A stretch of DNA of 64,000 nucleotides from Bacillota bacterium (GCA_021828865.1 JAJZCW010000017.1:1-64000); one strand, 5' to 3'; shown: positions 9,401 through 16,916, counted from the stretch's first letter. A program made the numbers and translations. The notes: a model not told the origin generated them from the sequence alone.

Positions 9401-9736
9401 AGTGGCATAGGTGGCCACAGTTCTGTGGGGTTTGGCGAACATCGAATCTCCAGCGTGCCAGATGCGATTGCTAAATCGCTCATTGAACACTATGAAACCT
9501 TCCCAATGAGAAAGGACACGCAGGGGCATCTGCACGAAAATGACAAGACCGTTGAATTATCGGGAGATGCGATCGCCTCAGATCTATCGGTGGCCATGAT
9601 CAAGTCGGAGGCTGGTCATTCAACGCTAAGGGAACTGGCCGTGGACAAGGATCTTTGCCCAGAGTGCCATCAACATACGCTCGTGCGTCATGGCGGTTGC
9701 TACGAATGCGAAGCGTGCGGCTACAGCAAGTGTTAG
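6494..9736 (+). CDS. nrdJ: Adenosylcobalamin-dependent (class II) ribonucleoside-diphosphate reductase
   Basis: A 1080-residue class II reductase that makes deoxyribonucleotides without oxygen or an iron radical subunit. Seen: the substrate-binding and catalytic region with NPCGEQGLPAYGICNLGAV (about 520-540), the ATIAPTG-equivalent TMTIAPTGTTGTMVGCSTG (about 720-738), and a C-terminal zinc-ribbon-like tail CPECH...CYECEACGYSKC, which fits the redox-active C-terminus. ATG 6494 has GGGAGGGG 4-5 bases upstream; the open frame reaches back into nrdR but those residues are out of family. It is co-transcribed with nrdR, 28 bases downstream. No other reductase gene is in view. Confidence 0.95.
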   Translation: MTLEKAILPFSEDDYLNSTGERIVADRYLQKDTLKETITAGSLVMAVLDAKRAYHELAKVLDVDSGNRTVRVELRDGHVTELSFDRVDVLKETSPRQMWQRIAGATAKVTKKPAFWEQRFYALQKGWRYVPGGRINASMGTGIETTSYNCFVIPNVGWSVRDYAKSFGQTLEIQARSGGVGMNLSQVPPQGALTPLSERSRKGDLILAMDVWHEDIMDFLAQEYPNSTKVVRVSKAFLRAVEEGANWTYVFPDTGVTEYDEKWNGDLEAWMEEDLPVKYGSTLPASMIYEQIIESGAQMMQDLVGVVMNPGDSRGSIAETLGDMWEAMLDHKRITMLLSSLRPRYSYVRGVNGRSSGAYSWGLLYDKGNQVFGNGFGPVGVAEIMSVGCELTLQGGSRRGALMIILNDRHADIRKFITSKQVDGVITGANISVGISEEFMAAKANGEVWPLGYPSIENAPKFHGNFEAWLAEGKQLVVSESMPAEDLWGEIIGSAWKSAEPGVVFLGRYNKLSNSYYYNPIIATNPCGEQGLPAYGICNLGAVVLSKFAVGFQERDAQVEFIDPDKEAYIESWLQKYFSPERAGHLLHHVKWEELEEITRTGIRFQDAIIDATYYPFEQNRVNQLGERRVGLGIMGLHDMLLYLGIRYGSKESVDFIDILMGMMAEWSYLESVELAKENGPFEKFEKEKFLRSGYMQMMKQERPHVYEAIATYGVRNVTTMTIAPTGTTGTMVGCSTGCEPYYAWSYYRNSRLGMFEENAAILEEYYQAYGRKELPDYFVTSMDLTPEEHVRVQAALQKWIDSSISKTVNAPNHYTVDDTKALYDLAYDLGCKGITIYRDGSRSEQVLSLKDNDSSKEADANEQVVESKIEMAKAEETVKAVAEQTTYHPRKRPAVLYGATYKKETPLGTAFITINDDPQDHLAREVFVNIGKAGTDVYAANEALGRAITLYLKDSQNPEKEAVLVKHFSGIGGHSSVGFGEHRISSVPDAIAKSLIEHYETFPMRKDTQGHLHENDKTVELSGDAIASDLSVAMIKSEAGHSTLRELAVDKDLCPECHQHTLVRHGGCYECEACGYSKC

Positions 9737-9746
9737 AACGGATGCA

Positions 9747-10495
9747 ATGAGTTCGCGCACTTTAGACAGCTTCTACATGGCACTTGCCGCAAGTATATGG
9801 GGCGGCGTATATGTAGTCAGTAAAGTGATACTTGTCAGTGTCCAACCAATGGAACTTGTCTGGCTTAGATACCTTATCGCCTTGATTGCTCTTACTATTG
9901 GTATCGTTGTCACGAAGCAATCTTGGAAAATTAGCTGGAAACACCTTCCTCTCGTAGTGGCAGTGGGAATCGTAGGTTATGTGTTATCCATTTGGACACA
10001 GTTTCTCGGAACCAAACTTTCAACAGCACAGATGGGGGCGATGATCACATCGGCCACGCCGGCTTTTATGGTGGTGTTCGCCCGTCTGTTGTTACGTGAG
10101 AAAATCACGGTTCGAAGGGCTTTTTCGGTGGGACTTGCCACAATTGGCGTACTTTTAATTGTAGGTGTTGGCGGAGTCAGCCATTCATACGAACTTGGTG
10201 GAGTGATATTGTTCATTGCTGCGCTCACGTGGGCGTTGATGTCTGTGTTTGTAAAACATATTCCAAGCGACTATTCGCAGCTAACGGTGTCATTTCTACA
10301 GCAGGTGCGTTTTTTTTGTGGAATAAGGGATTACAACTAGTTGATGCGTCAACAGGGGGACTGTTTTTTTTCTTTCAACCACTTGTCGGTACGTTATTGG
10401 GGTGGTTAATTCTTGGTGAAGTAGTAGGAATGCCTTTTTGGTTAGGGGCGGTACTAATTGTCACTAGTGTGATACTTGTTTTAAGAGATGCTTAA
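9747..10495 (+). pseudogene. EamA/DMT transporter broken by an internal deletion
   Basis: The first frame starts at ATG 9747 (MSSRTLDSFYMALAAS) and encodes six DMT-type helices up to HIPSDYSQLTV near 10290. The same protein resumes in a different frame at about 10285 with GVISTAGAFFLWNKGLQLVDAS and runs through the last helices to 10495. An intact EamA protein is about 290-300 residues; roughly 45-50 residues around helices 6-7 are missing and the frame is broken, so this is an internal deletion and not a single-base error. It starts 10 bases after nrdJ and is followed by a good terminator. Confidence 0.8.
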
Positions 10496-10505
10496 TAATA
10501 TCGAC

Positions 10506-10530
10506 AAAAGCGGCAGAAATGCCGCTTTTT
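10506..10530 (+). terminator. Intrinsic terminator after nrdJ/EamA relic
   Basis: A perfect 10-bp stem AAAAGCGGCA / TGCCGCTTTT with a GAAA tetraloop, followed by T residues. It also works in reverse (A-rich 5' side), serving the convergent gene at 10553. Confidence 0.9.
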
Positions 10531-10552
10531 AGATGCAAATTACGTGGCATGA

Positions 10553-11209
10553 TTAAAACAAGCAGCGATGGGAGCAAAAATCGCTGAATCGAAATGTAGT
10601 AAATGTGCCATCGCTCATCCAACGGATGCGATGAAAAAGATAACAATGCGAACAATACAAGAGTTTGTCGAGTTCGGAATAAAGGGCATCAATGTGCAAA
10701 CGGCAGGGAATCGCCTTAACTGCCAATTCTTCATCGTCTTCTATATCGACTAAGCGAGATTGGCCACTCAGCAGGTGATAAGATGGCTCCGTGAAAGGGA
10801 TCGAAAGCAAAACGATTTCCTCTGCAAATAAGGCCTGATTAGGCCGATTTTTGGCTGTCTCAAGCGATGGATAGTATAGGTGACACGAATGACAGATTTT
10901 TATTTTATGGGAACTGATATGGAAGTTTAGCACTTGGCGGTCATGTAACAATTTTTGCAACTTGGGAAAATTCCAAAACAATCGATACTGGAGTCCGGTC
11001 GGCAAAGGGATGGTGCTTTCGATCACAGAGATTTTGGGACTAAATTCGAGTGGAGGATCAATGGACATGATTTTGTCGATTAACTCTTCCAAGTGGCGCT
11101 GAAAACCTTGAATGTCCCTAAGGATGGGACGTCCAAAGAGAACGCCTGATTCATATTCCTGTTTGGTTTTGATCACAAAATCCAGGAAATCAATGTAATC
11201 TTCATACAA
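10553..11209 (-). CDS. Uncharacterised protein with three Cys pairs, FCS-like zinc finger at C-terminus
   Basis: A protein of about 218 residues that I do not recognise. With the TTG start at 11209 (GGAGGAG 5 bases upstream; the frame continues open to 11251) the Cys pairs are CHSC (about 106-109), CSHC (186-189) and CSHRC (212-216). The last two, spaced as CxxC-x22-CSxxC with an aromatic before the third Cys, resemble FCS/MYM-type treble-clef zinc sites. The N-terminal 90 residues look helical and acidic, with no signal peptide or membrane helix. It is divergent from the Cas4-like nuclease across a 190-base intergenic region that carries an inverted repeat. Nucleic-acid or protein binding is possible; function unknown. 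Confidence 0.65.
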   Translation of the reverse strand: MYEDYIDFLDFVIKTKQEYESGVLFGRPILRDIQGFQRHLEELIDKIMSIDPPLEFSPKISVIESTIPLPTGLQYRLFWNFPKLQKLLHDRQVLNFHISSHKIKICHSCHLYYPSLETAKNRPNQALFAEEIVLLSIPFTEPSYHLLSGQSRLVDIEDDEELAVKAIPCRLHIDALYSELDKLLYCSHCYLFHRIRWMSDGTFTTFRFSDFCSHRCLF

Positions 11210-11331
11210 ATAGACTCCTCCTCGCTGTCTTACTGAAGAATAAAATATCACTTAAAGTTTTTTAATTCAACACAAAATGTACACAAATTCGTAACAACTA
11301 AAGCGTTGAAATACAAGCTTAAAAGTTGGTC

Positions 11332-11368
11332 ATCGTTTCATGGTATGATAGAAAACAAATGAAACGAT
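11332..11368. promoter_or_regulatory. 10-bp inverted repeat around a -10 element
   Basis: ATCGTTTCAT (11332-11341) and its exact complement ATGAAACGAT (11359-11368) flank a 17-base loop that contains TATGAT (11344-11349), a plausible -10 for the nuclease gene at 11399. The arrangement suggests an operator overlapping a promoter. No known regulator was matched. Confidence 0.45.
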
Positions 11369-11398
11369 CATGAATTCACAAAAGGAAAGCGGAGTTGG

Positions 11399-12154
11399 AT
11401 GGAATATTTATCTTTTAGTCGATTGAGTTTATATGAGACTTGTGGACTGCGGTTTTATTATGAATACGTGCAACAATTGGAGCCGTTTGATCCTGTCCCT
11501 ACGTATCATGCAAGCTTTGGAAAATTACTTCATTCGCTGTACGAGGCGCATGCCAACAGCGGGGGAGAACTCGACTTTGCGGAATTAAAAAGTGAATTTG
11601 ATGAGCAGTTCCCGCAATTGGTGCCAGAGTTTCCGGAGCGCAGTGTAGCCGTAGGGTTTTATAAAAGTGGCATCCAGGCCATCTTTCGATTCAGTCGTTA
11701 TCGAGTGGAGGATGTTCTCGCATCAGAGCAGGAATTTTTATTGCCAATGGGAAATGGTGTACCGCCAATCAAAGGCTTCATTGACCGGGTGATTTACACC
11801 GATTCGCATGGCTACATCGTAGCGGATTTAAAAACCGGCAAACCATTTTCCGGACGCCATCCTGTGAAATTTAAGCAGTTGGTCATCTATTCTCTCGCTT
11901 GTGAACACATTTACGGTGTTCCTGCGCAAAGCGGCTATTTTGACTTTGTGGTGAATGGGAGCCGGGAATGGGTGAATGTAAAGGACGAAGACCGCAGGAA
12001 TGCGCAGGATTGGGTATTTTCTCTTTGGAAAAAAATTCAGGGTGAATTATTTGAACCCCATTATTCCCCTGGGTTTTGCACGGCCTACTGCCCTTATCGA
12101 TCGATTTGTCCCGCATTTGCCAAAGCAAATGCCAATGCTGCAATATATAGTTAA
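11399..12154 (+). CDS. PD-(D/E)XK family nuclease, Cas4/RecB-like with Fe-S cysteines
   Basis: A 251-residue stand-alone RecB-type exonuclease. Seen: the N-terminal SFSRLSLYETC motif (Cys 15), the catalytic core GFIDRVIY then IVADLKTGK (the D...D-x-K of PD-(D/E)XK), the QLVIYSLA (QxxxY) motif, and a C-terminal CTAYCPYRSIC (Cys 227, 231, 237). One N-terminal plus three C-terminal cysteines is the AddB/Cas4-type iron-sulfur arrangement. Such enzymes act on DNA ends or single strands. No cas genes or CRISPR repeats are nearby, so a repair or other DNA-processing role is more likely. ATG 11399 follows GCGGAG. Confidence 0.8.
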   Translation: MEYLSFSRLSLYETCGLRFYYEYVQQLEPFDPVPTYHASFGKLLHSLYEAHANSGGELDFAELKSEFDEQFPQLVPEFPERSVAVGFYKSGIQAIFRFSRYRVEDVLASEQEFLLPMGNGVPPIKGFIDRVIYTDSHGYIVADLKTGKPFSGRHPVKFKQLVIYSLACEHIYGVPAQSGYFDFVVNGSREWVNVKDEDRRNAQDWVFSLWKKIQGELFEPHYSPGFCTAYCPYRSICPAFAKANANAAIYS

Positions 12155-12187
12155 AAGGAATTTAAGTAAGAAAGTGGAGGGTCTAAA

Positions 12188-12862
12188 GTGAGCACACAGG
12201 AACGTTTGCCAAAAGGACAATATCTAACAAAAAAATGGCCAGTTCTTCATGAAGGAACAGTTCCCAAAGTGGATCTTGCGACTTGGGATTTTCGCATTAG
12301 CGGCTTGGTGGAACGAGAGCGCACTTTTAGCTGGGATGAATTCATGGCGCTTGCTCACCAAGTGTATGAATGCGACATCCATTGTGTTACCACCTGGTCT
12401 AGGTACGATAACGTATGGGAAGGCATCCCTTTTCAAACCGTGATGGACACGGTGAAAGTGAAGCCAGAAAGCCAGTTTGTGATGATTCATGCAGAGCAAG
12501 GTTTTACCGCCAATCTTCCGCTTGAAGAACTCTTAAAGCCGGGTGTGCTTTTTGCCTACAAGCACGATGGGAAGTCTCTTGAACCGGAACACGGATATCC
12601 GCTTCGGTTGATGGTACCTCATCTGTATTTTTGGAAAAGCGCTAAATGGGTTAGAGGGATCGAATTCATGAGTGAAGATCGCCCGGGATTTTGGGAAGAG
12701 CGCGGTTATCATATGCTTGGGGACCCTTGGGCGATTGACGAAAACAATCCGGACGGCCAACGCTTTCGCGATGATCCCGCATGGTTTGGAGATTCATCTC
12801 CCGAAGCGGAGAAAATGTGGCGCCAGCAAATCAACGCATTGCGTTCACAAAAAAAAGAATAA
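12188..12862 (+). CDS. Sulfite-oxidase-like molybdopterin oxidoreductase (YuiH type)
   Basis: A 224-residue protein with the oxidoreductase molybdopterin-binding fold only. The conserved molybdenum-ligand Cys is in CDIHCVTTWSRYDNVWEG (about residues 58-75), followed by HAEQGFTANLPLEELL, GYPLRLMVPHLYFWKSAKWVRGIEF and ERGYHMLGDPW, all family stretches. No Tat signal or dimerisation domain is present, so it is a cytoplasmic short form like Bacillus YuiH. The physiological substrate is unknown. GTG 12188 has GGAGGG 6 bases upstream. The next gene starts two bases after its stop, so the two form an operon. Confidence 0.85.
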   Translation: MSTQERLPKGQYLTKKWPVLHEGTVPKVDLATWDFRISGLVERERTFSWDEFMALAHQVYECDIHCVTTWSRYDNVWEGIPFQTVMDTVKVKPESQFVMIHAEQGFTANLPLEELLKPGVLFAYKHDGKSLEPEHGYPLRLMVPHLYFWKSAKWVRGIEFMSEDRPGFWEERGYHMLGDPWAIDENNPDGQRFRDDPAWFGDSSPEAEKMWRQQINALRSQKKE

Positions 12863-12863
12863 G

Positions 12864-13867
12864 ATGCAAGTGCATAGAGCCGGGGGGTCACAACTCGTCG
12901 GAAACAAGCGTTTCGGATTTGGTCAAGACGGATTAGCGGAAAGCGGACCGATGGACTGGTTGGTGGCTGAAGCGGTCGATACCTTATTGGGAGGCAGAGC
13001 GGAAGCGAACCGCTGGTGGATGGAGACAGGCCCTATGCCGTTAAAGATTCAGGTGAAGTATGCCACCATTGTGGCAGTCGACGGTGCTGATCGTACAGTT
13101 CGACTGGGAGATTGGACGGTTCCCACTACGGATGGTGGCAGCTTGGCTAAAAGCTCTGTACAGGCAGGAGATGTAATTGAACTTGGTTCCGCGAAGCGGG
13201 GAACCTTCTACTACGTTGCATTCCTCTCGAATCTTCATATAGAGCCTGTTTTGGGGAGTTTCAGCGCTTCGTTGAAAGGAGATTTTCCGGGATTCCTTGG
13301 GATACAACTTCGTGACGGGGATGTGATACCCGTGCGTGAACTGCCAGAAGTGTTATTATATCAGCACAGGATGAGAAAATTTGCTACTATGATTGAGAAA
13401 TCCTTTCTCATCAATCTTGATTTGGCAGAACCACTTTATTTCTACCCGGTCCTGAATATGACGAAATTTCTCGTGATTTAAGAATGGAGGGCGCCAGGGA
13501 TTGGTATTTTCGGATCACCTCCCATTGGGATCGCCACGGGATGAGGATGGAATGGCTTTCACCAGAAGGTGCAAAAGTGACAATGGACGTGGCAGAATTG
13601 CCGCATTCGTCCCCAACAGTGATTGGCCTTATGCAGTGGCCCCGAAAAGGTCAACCTATCATACTAGGACCTGATCGACCTACGGTTGGCGGGTATCCTC
13701 GTTTTGGCGTGATGATGAGTCATGAGCAGGCGGGAATGGCCATAAGGGATATCGGCTCAACACTTTGGTTGCGAAAAGTGAGCAGAGAAGAAGCCTATGC
13801 GGTCTATCTATCAAAAATGAAGGTTCGAGAAAATGGGTTGAAGTTAATGAAGTGGTTTAATTCTTAA
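12864..13867 (+). pseudogene. Frameshifted PxpC/KipA-like (biotin-dependent carboxyltransferase family) gene
   Basis: The first frame, from ATG 12864 (MQVHRAGGSQLVGNKRFG), covers the family N-terminal two thirds and stops at 13481. From about 13450 the next frame continues the family: GPEYDEISRDLRMEGARDWYFRIT, then HWDRHGMRMEW, DRPTVGGYPRFGVMMS and a normal C-terminus at 13867. Restoring a single G in the CCGGTCC around 13448-13454 joins the two into a protein of about 334 residues, the usual PxpC length. The cause may be a real mutation or one miscalled base. The usual PxpA/PxpB partners are absent here. PxpC is part of 5-oxoprolinase, but this orphan copy may differ. Confidence 0.8.
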
Positions 13868-14065
13868 TTGATGCAGGTGGTGCTTTCATTGGACGGTAAG
13901 GTAAAAAGCTGGATGTTTGTTTCGGTCATCATCGTCCTCGTCGAGTTGGGGCAGTTGGTGTCCCATTACCACTTGCTGCAATTTTCCCGCATTTTATACT
14001 TGTTGGCGGGGGTAACATTTGTCGCGATGATCATCCATTATTTTTTTACAAAAAGGCGAAAGTAA
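13868..14065 (+). CDS. Small two-helix membrane protein
   Basis: A protein of about 65 residues starting at TTG 13868 or ATG 13871, immediately after the PxpC-like frame. It has two hydrophobic segments (about 17-33 and 40-58) and a basic tail KRRK, so the C-terminus should be cytoplasmic. No homology recognised. The tight placement argues for co-transcription, but no strong ribosome site is seen. Confidence 0.4.
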   Translation: MMQVVLSLDGKVKSWMFVSVIIVLVELGQLVSHYHLLQFSRILYLLAGVTFVAMIIHYFFTKRRK

Positions 14066-14092
14066 TCAACTTTTATGTTACACTATAAATGA

Positions 14093-14108
14093 TTGACTGA
14101 TCAGTCAA
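14093..14108. promoter_or_regulatory. Perfect 16-bp palindrome, probable TetR/FadR-type operator
   Basis: TTGACTGATCAGTCAA is a perfect palindrome ending 2-3 bases before the ribosome site of the enoyl-CoA hydratase. Bacillus FadR, a TetR-family repressor of fatty-acid degradation, binds palindromes of the TGAATGA...TCATTCA kind, so a related acyl-CoA-responsive repressor is a natural candidate. A TetR gene of this general type lies at 23.8 kb. Confidence 0.65.
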
Positions 14109-14123
14109 AAGGGAGGGCAAGGT

Positions 14124-14906
14124 ATGCCAGATTTAGTGCATATGAAGAAGGAAAATGGACTGGCGATCATCACCATCGATAATCCACCCATGAATGTATT
14201 GAGCCAATCTGTTGCCAAGGAATTATTGCAAGCCTATCTTTCCGTGGAAAATGATCCGGAAGTCGTCGTCATCGTGTTGACTGGTGAGGGCAATCGCGCG
14301 TTTATGGCGGGCGCCAATATTAAGGAATTTCCGGATGCGCTTGGTCAACCTGGCGTAGCTTACCACATGGCGCAACGCTTCCATGAATTGATGAATACGA
14401 TTGATTTTTTTCCGAAACCGACAATTGCCGCACTAAACGGCTATACGCTTGGCGGAGGCTTGGAACTGGCGCTTGCCTGTGACATGCGCGTGTGCGATAC
14501 CAACGCGAAGCTTGGATTCCCTGAAATCAACCTCGGGATTTTTCCTGGCGCTGGTGGTACGCAACGCTTGCCTCGCATAGTAGGTGAAGGAAAAGCCAAG
14601 GAACTCATGTTTACAGGTCAACCGATATCAGCTGAAGAAGCGTATCGAATTGGTCTGGTCAATGCGCTTGCAGAACCAGGCAAGACACTCGAACATGCGG
14701 TAGCGCTTGCCTCCCAAATCGCTTCCAAAAGCTTACCTGCGCTTTCCCTCATTAAAAGAGCGGTGATGGACGGTATTCATTTGCCTTTGGACGAAGCGGT
14801 ACAGGTAGAGGCCAAATTATTTGATGAAGTGTTTCAGACGAAGGACAGCAAAGAAGGCGTACATGCCTTCATGGAAAAACGTGAGCCTAATTTTAAGAAT
14901 GAATAA
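14124..14906 (+). CDS. Enoyl-CoA hydratase/isomerase family protein
   Basis: A 260-residue crotonase-fold enzyme of fatty-acid beta-oxidation, hydrating trans-2-enoyl-CoA. Seen: the N-terminal IDNPPMNVLS, the CoA-binding GAGNRAF-like NRAFMAGANIKEF (oxyanion hole region, about 60-72), and ALNGYTLGGGLELALACDMRV (about 105-125). The catalytic Glu pair is represented by FPEINLGIFPGAGGTQRLPRIVG (about 133-155). Length is normal. ATG 14124 follows GGGAGGGCAAGG. It is first in a two-gene unit with the acyl-CoA ligase, 19 bases apart, under the palindromic operator. Confidence 0.9.
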   Translation: MPDLVHMKKENGLAIITIDNPPMNVLSQSVAKELLQAYLSVENDPEVVVIVLTGEGNRAFMAGANIKEFPDALGQPGVAYHMAQRFHELMNTIDFFPKPTIAALNGYTLGGGLELALACDMRVCDTNAKLGFPEINLGIFPGAGGTQRLPRIVGEGKAKELMFTGQPISAEEAYRIGLVNALAEPGKTLEHAVALASQIASKSLPALSLIKRAVMDGIHLPLDEAVQVEAKLFDEVFQTKDSKEGVHAFMEKREPNFKNE

Positions 14907-14925
14907 ATGAAAGAAGGTTGCTGTA

Positions 14926-16461
14926 GTGGAGTTTAATCACTTGAATGCAAACCTTAAACACACGGCATCCAAGTTGCCTGAATCGGTGGCGTATACATTC
15001 GCGGGACGAGACGTGACCTATGCTCAGTTTGACAGACTGGTCTCTAACGTCAGTGGTGCCCTTTATGATCTGGGATTGCGCCAGGGGGACGGGCTGGCCA
15101 TCCTTCTTCCCAATTCCGATGCATTTCTTCTCGCTTATCACAGCGCATTTCGTTTGGGTATGTATTGTGTGCCTATGAATCCACTTTATACCCCTAATGA
15201 AATCCTTTACATGCTGAAGGATAGTGGTGCCAAAGCGGTAGTAGCGCCCGCACAGTTTGCAGAGATGGCAGGCGCCTTGAATGCCATGTTGCCGGGGCTC
15301 ACACTGATTGCAGTGGGGGCTGAGAAGGTGCCTCAAGGAATTTTGCAATTTGAAGACTTTATTCAACATGACCCCATTGAAAACGTTTCCTATCAACCTC
15401 ATCTGAGCTTGGATGATACCGCAGTCATTCTCTATACATCCGGAACAACGGGTACCCCAAAAGGGGCGATGCTCACGCATCAGAATCTAAGTTCCAACGC
15501 CTATACGGCTGGTGAGTTCCTGGGATACTCTGAAAATGATCGGGTAGTTACTGTTTTGCCTATTTTTCATGTATTCAGCTTGACCGTGTGCCTGAATACT
15601 TCCGTATACAAGGGCGCGCATATGATTATCCTACCCAGATTCAGTCCGCTCGAAGTATTATCAGTCATCCAGGATAAAAAGGCGACCATTTTTGCTGGTG
15701 TTCCCACCATGTATAACTTTATGATGCAAGCTGCGGGGGATACGCCGTACGATTTGCATAGTTTGCGGTACTGTATTTCAGGCGGAGCCGCGATGCCTGT
15801 GGCGGTGATGGAAGCGTTTGAAAAGCGCTTTGACGTGCAGATTCTTGAAGGGTATGGGCTGTCCGAGGCCTCTCCAGTTACGGCTTTCACTCCAGTGGAC
15901 GGGCGCCCCCGCAAAGTCGGGTCTATCGGTATTAGCGTTCCGCTCGTGGAGCAAAAAGTGTTTGACGAGAATGATCGGGAAGTTCCTGTGGGTGAAGTGG
16001 GAGAACTGGTGGTTCGGGGTCCGAATGTGATGAAAGGCTATTTGAATCGACCACAGGAGTCGGAAGCGGCGCTTCGTAATGGCTGGCTGCATACCGGAGA
16101 TATGGCGAAAATGGACGAAGATGGGTATTTCTATATCGTGGATCGCAAAAAGGACATGATCCTTGTCGGCGGGTACAATGTCTATCCGCGTGAAGTGGAA
16201 GAAGCGCTGTTTCGGATTGATGGCATTGTCGAAGTAGCTGTCATTGGTGCTCCTGACGACGAGTACGGTGAAGCAGTGGTGGCGTTCATCGTTAGAAAAG
16301 ATGAGCGGCTCTCTGAAGAAGCTATTCGTGAGTACTGCAAGGAAAATCTAGCTAAATACAAGCAACCAAGTCGCTATCTGTTTGTGTCCGAATTACCGAA
16401 AAATATGACCGGAAAAGTCTTGAGGCGAGAATTGAGAGATAGAATTACAGCTAATAATTAA
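14926..16461 (+). CDS. Long-chain fatty-acid-CoA ligase (AMP-forming)
   Basis: A 511-residue ANL-superfamily ligase activating fatty acids to acyl-CoA. Motifs: A3 ILYTSGTTGTPKGAM (about 167-181), LEGYGLSEASPV (A5, about 308-319), GWLHTGDMAKMDEDGY (A7) and DRKKDMILVGGYNVYPREVE (A8 hinge, about 405-425), with the catalytic Lys in NMTGKVLRREL near the C-terminus. GTG 14926 is preceded by AGAAGG. It pairs with the hydratase and likely shares its repressor. The acyl-chain preference cannot be read from sequence; a medium- or short-chain enzyme remains possible. Confidence 0.9.
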   Translation: MEFNHLNANLKHTASKLPESVAYTFAGRDVTYAQFDRLVSNVSGALYDLGLRQGDGLAILLPNSDAFLLAYHSAFRLGMYCVPMNPLYTPNEILYMLKDSGAKAVVAPAQFAEMAGALNAMLPGLTLIAVGAEKVPQGILQFEDFIQHDPIENVSYQPHLSLDDTAVILYTSGTTGTPKGAMLTHQNLSSNAYTAGEFLGYSENDRVVTVLPIFHVFSLTVCLNTSVYKGAHMIILPRFSPLEVLSVIQDKKATIFAGVPTMYNFMMQAAGDTPYDLHSLRYCISGGAAMPVAVMEAFEKRFDVQILEGYGLSEASPVTAFTPVDGRPRKVGSIGISVPLVEQKVFDENDREVPVGEVGELVVRGPNVMKGYLNRPQESEAALRNGWLHTGDMAKMDEDGYFYIVDRKKDMILVGGYNVYPREVEEALFRIDGIVEVAVIGAPDDEYGEAVVAFIVRKDERLSEEAIREYCKENLAKYKQPSRYLFVSELPKNMTGKVLRRELRDRITANN

Positions 16462-16489
16462 ATACAATAGGTGACGAGGTGAGCTTAGG

Positions 16490-16762
16490 GTGATCCAAGT
16501 GGTAATTCTGGGTATTCTTACATTGGTCGTGTTTTACGGCCTGAGCTTTATCGTCGATATGATTTTTCATCGATGGTGGGCCAATCTCGTCGCCTATCTC
16601 TTTTTTCTTGTTTATATCGGCTTTCATTTCCGGGGCATGAATATCATCTTATGGATCCTCGTGGTACTAAGTCTGATCGCAGTCGTACTTGCTGCATGGA
16701 ACATCAGGCAATTGAGAGATCGGGGCTATCAGATGTTTCAGGAAAAACCATCTTCTCGTTGA
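16490..16762 (+). CDS. Small membrane protein, possibly YuiB-like
   Basis: A 90-residue protein with three predicted helices (about 3-20, 29-46, 51-68) and a basic/polar C-terminus RQLRDRGYQMFQ. The helix pattern and FYGLSFIVDMIFHRWW region recall the YuiB family of Bacillus, but the match is weak. GTG 16490 has GGTGAG upstream. Its stop codon lies in the loop of a terminator hairpin. Function unknown. Confidence 0.5.
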   Translation: MIQVVILGILTLVVFYGLSFIVDMIFHRWWANLVAYLFFLVYIGFHFRGMNIILWILVVLSLIAVVLAAWNIRQLRDRGYQMFQEKPSSR

Positions 16763-16778
16763 GGAAGATGGTTTTTTT
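16743..16778 (+). terminator. Intrinsic terminator overlapping the end of the small membrane gene
   Basis: The stem ACCATCTTC / GAAGATGGT with an 8-base loop is followed by seven T. The 5' arm and loop include the last codons and stop of the preceding gene. Confidence 0.9.
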
Positions 16779-16827
16779 GGTGGTATTACCAGTACTGTGT
16801 TGTAAAATAGCCCAGAACCATCACTTG

Positions 16828-16916
16828 TGTTATACTTACATTAAAGTGCAATGAGAATTTGAAGGGCAGGAATCCTGGAGGTGAATTCCCGCCATTTCCA
16901 GATGGCGCCTTTTTTA
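16828..16916 (+). promoter_or_regulatory. Extended -10 promoter and leader with internal terminator, upstream of CNNM gene
   Basis: TGTTATACT (16828-16836) is an extended -10 element without a clear -35. About 55 bases downstream, CGCCAT (16890-16895) pairs with ATGGCG (16902-16907) and is followed by CCTTTTTT, a terminator placed before the gene at 16949. Just upstream GGAAT (16869-16873) can pair with ATTCC (16885-16889), ending at the base of the terminator. This looks like a regulated leader; it fits no riboswitch class I can name. Confidence 0.5.

Noticed and set aside
10568-10753. Plus-strand frame opposite the Cys-pair protein
   Set aside because: Antisense shadow without a ribosome site; the minus-strand frame has a strong site and organised Cys pairs.
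11399-12154. Cas4-like nuclease as part of a CRISPR locus
   Set aside because: No other cas genes and no regularly spaced repeats are in the window; stand-alone Cas4/RecB-like nucleases are common.
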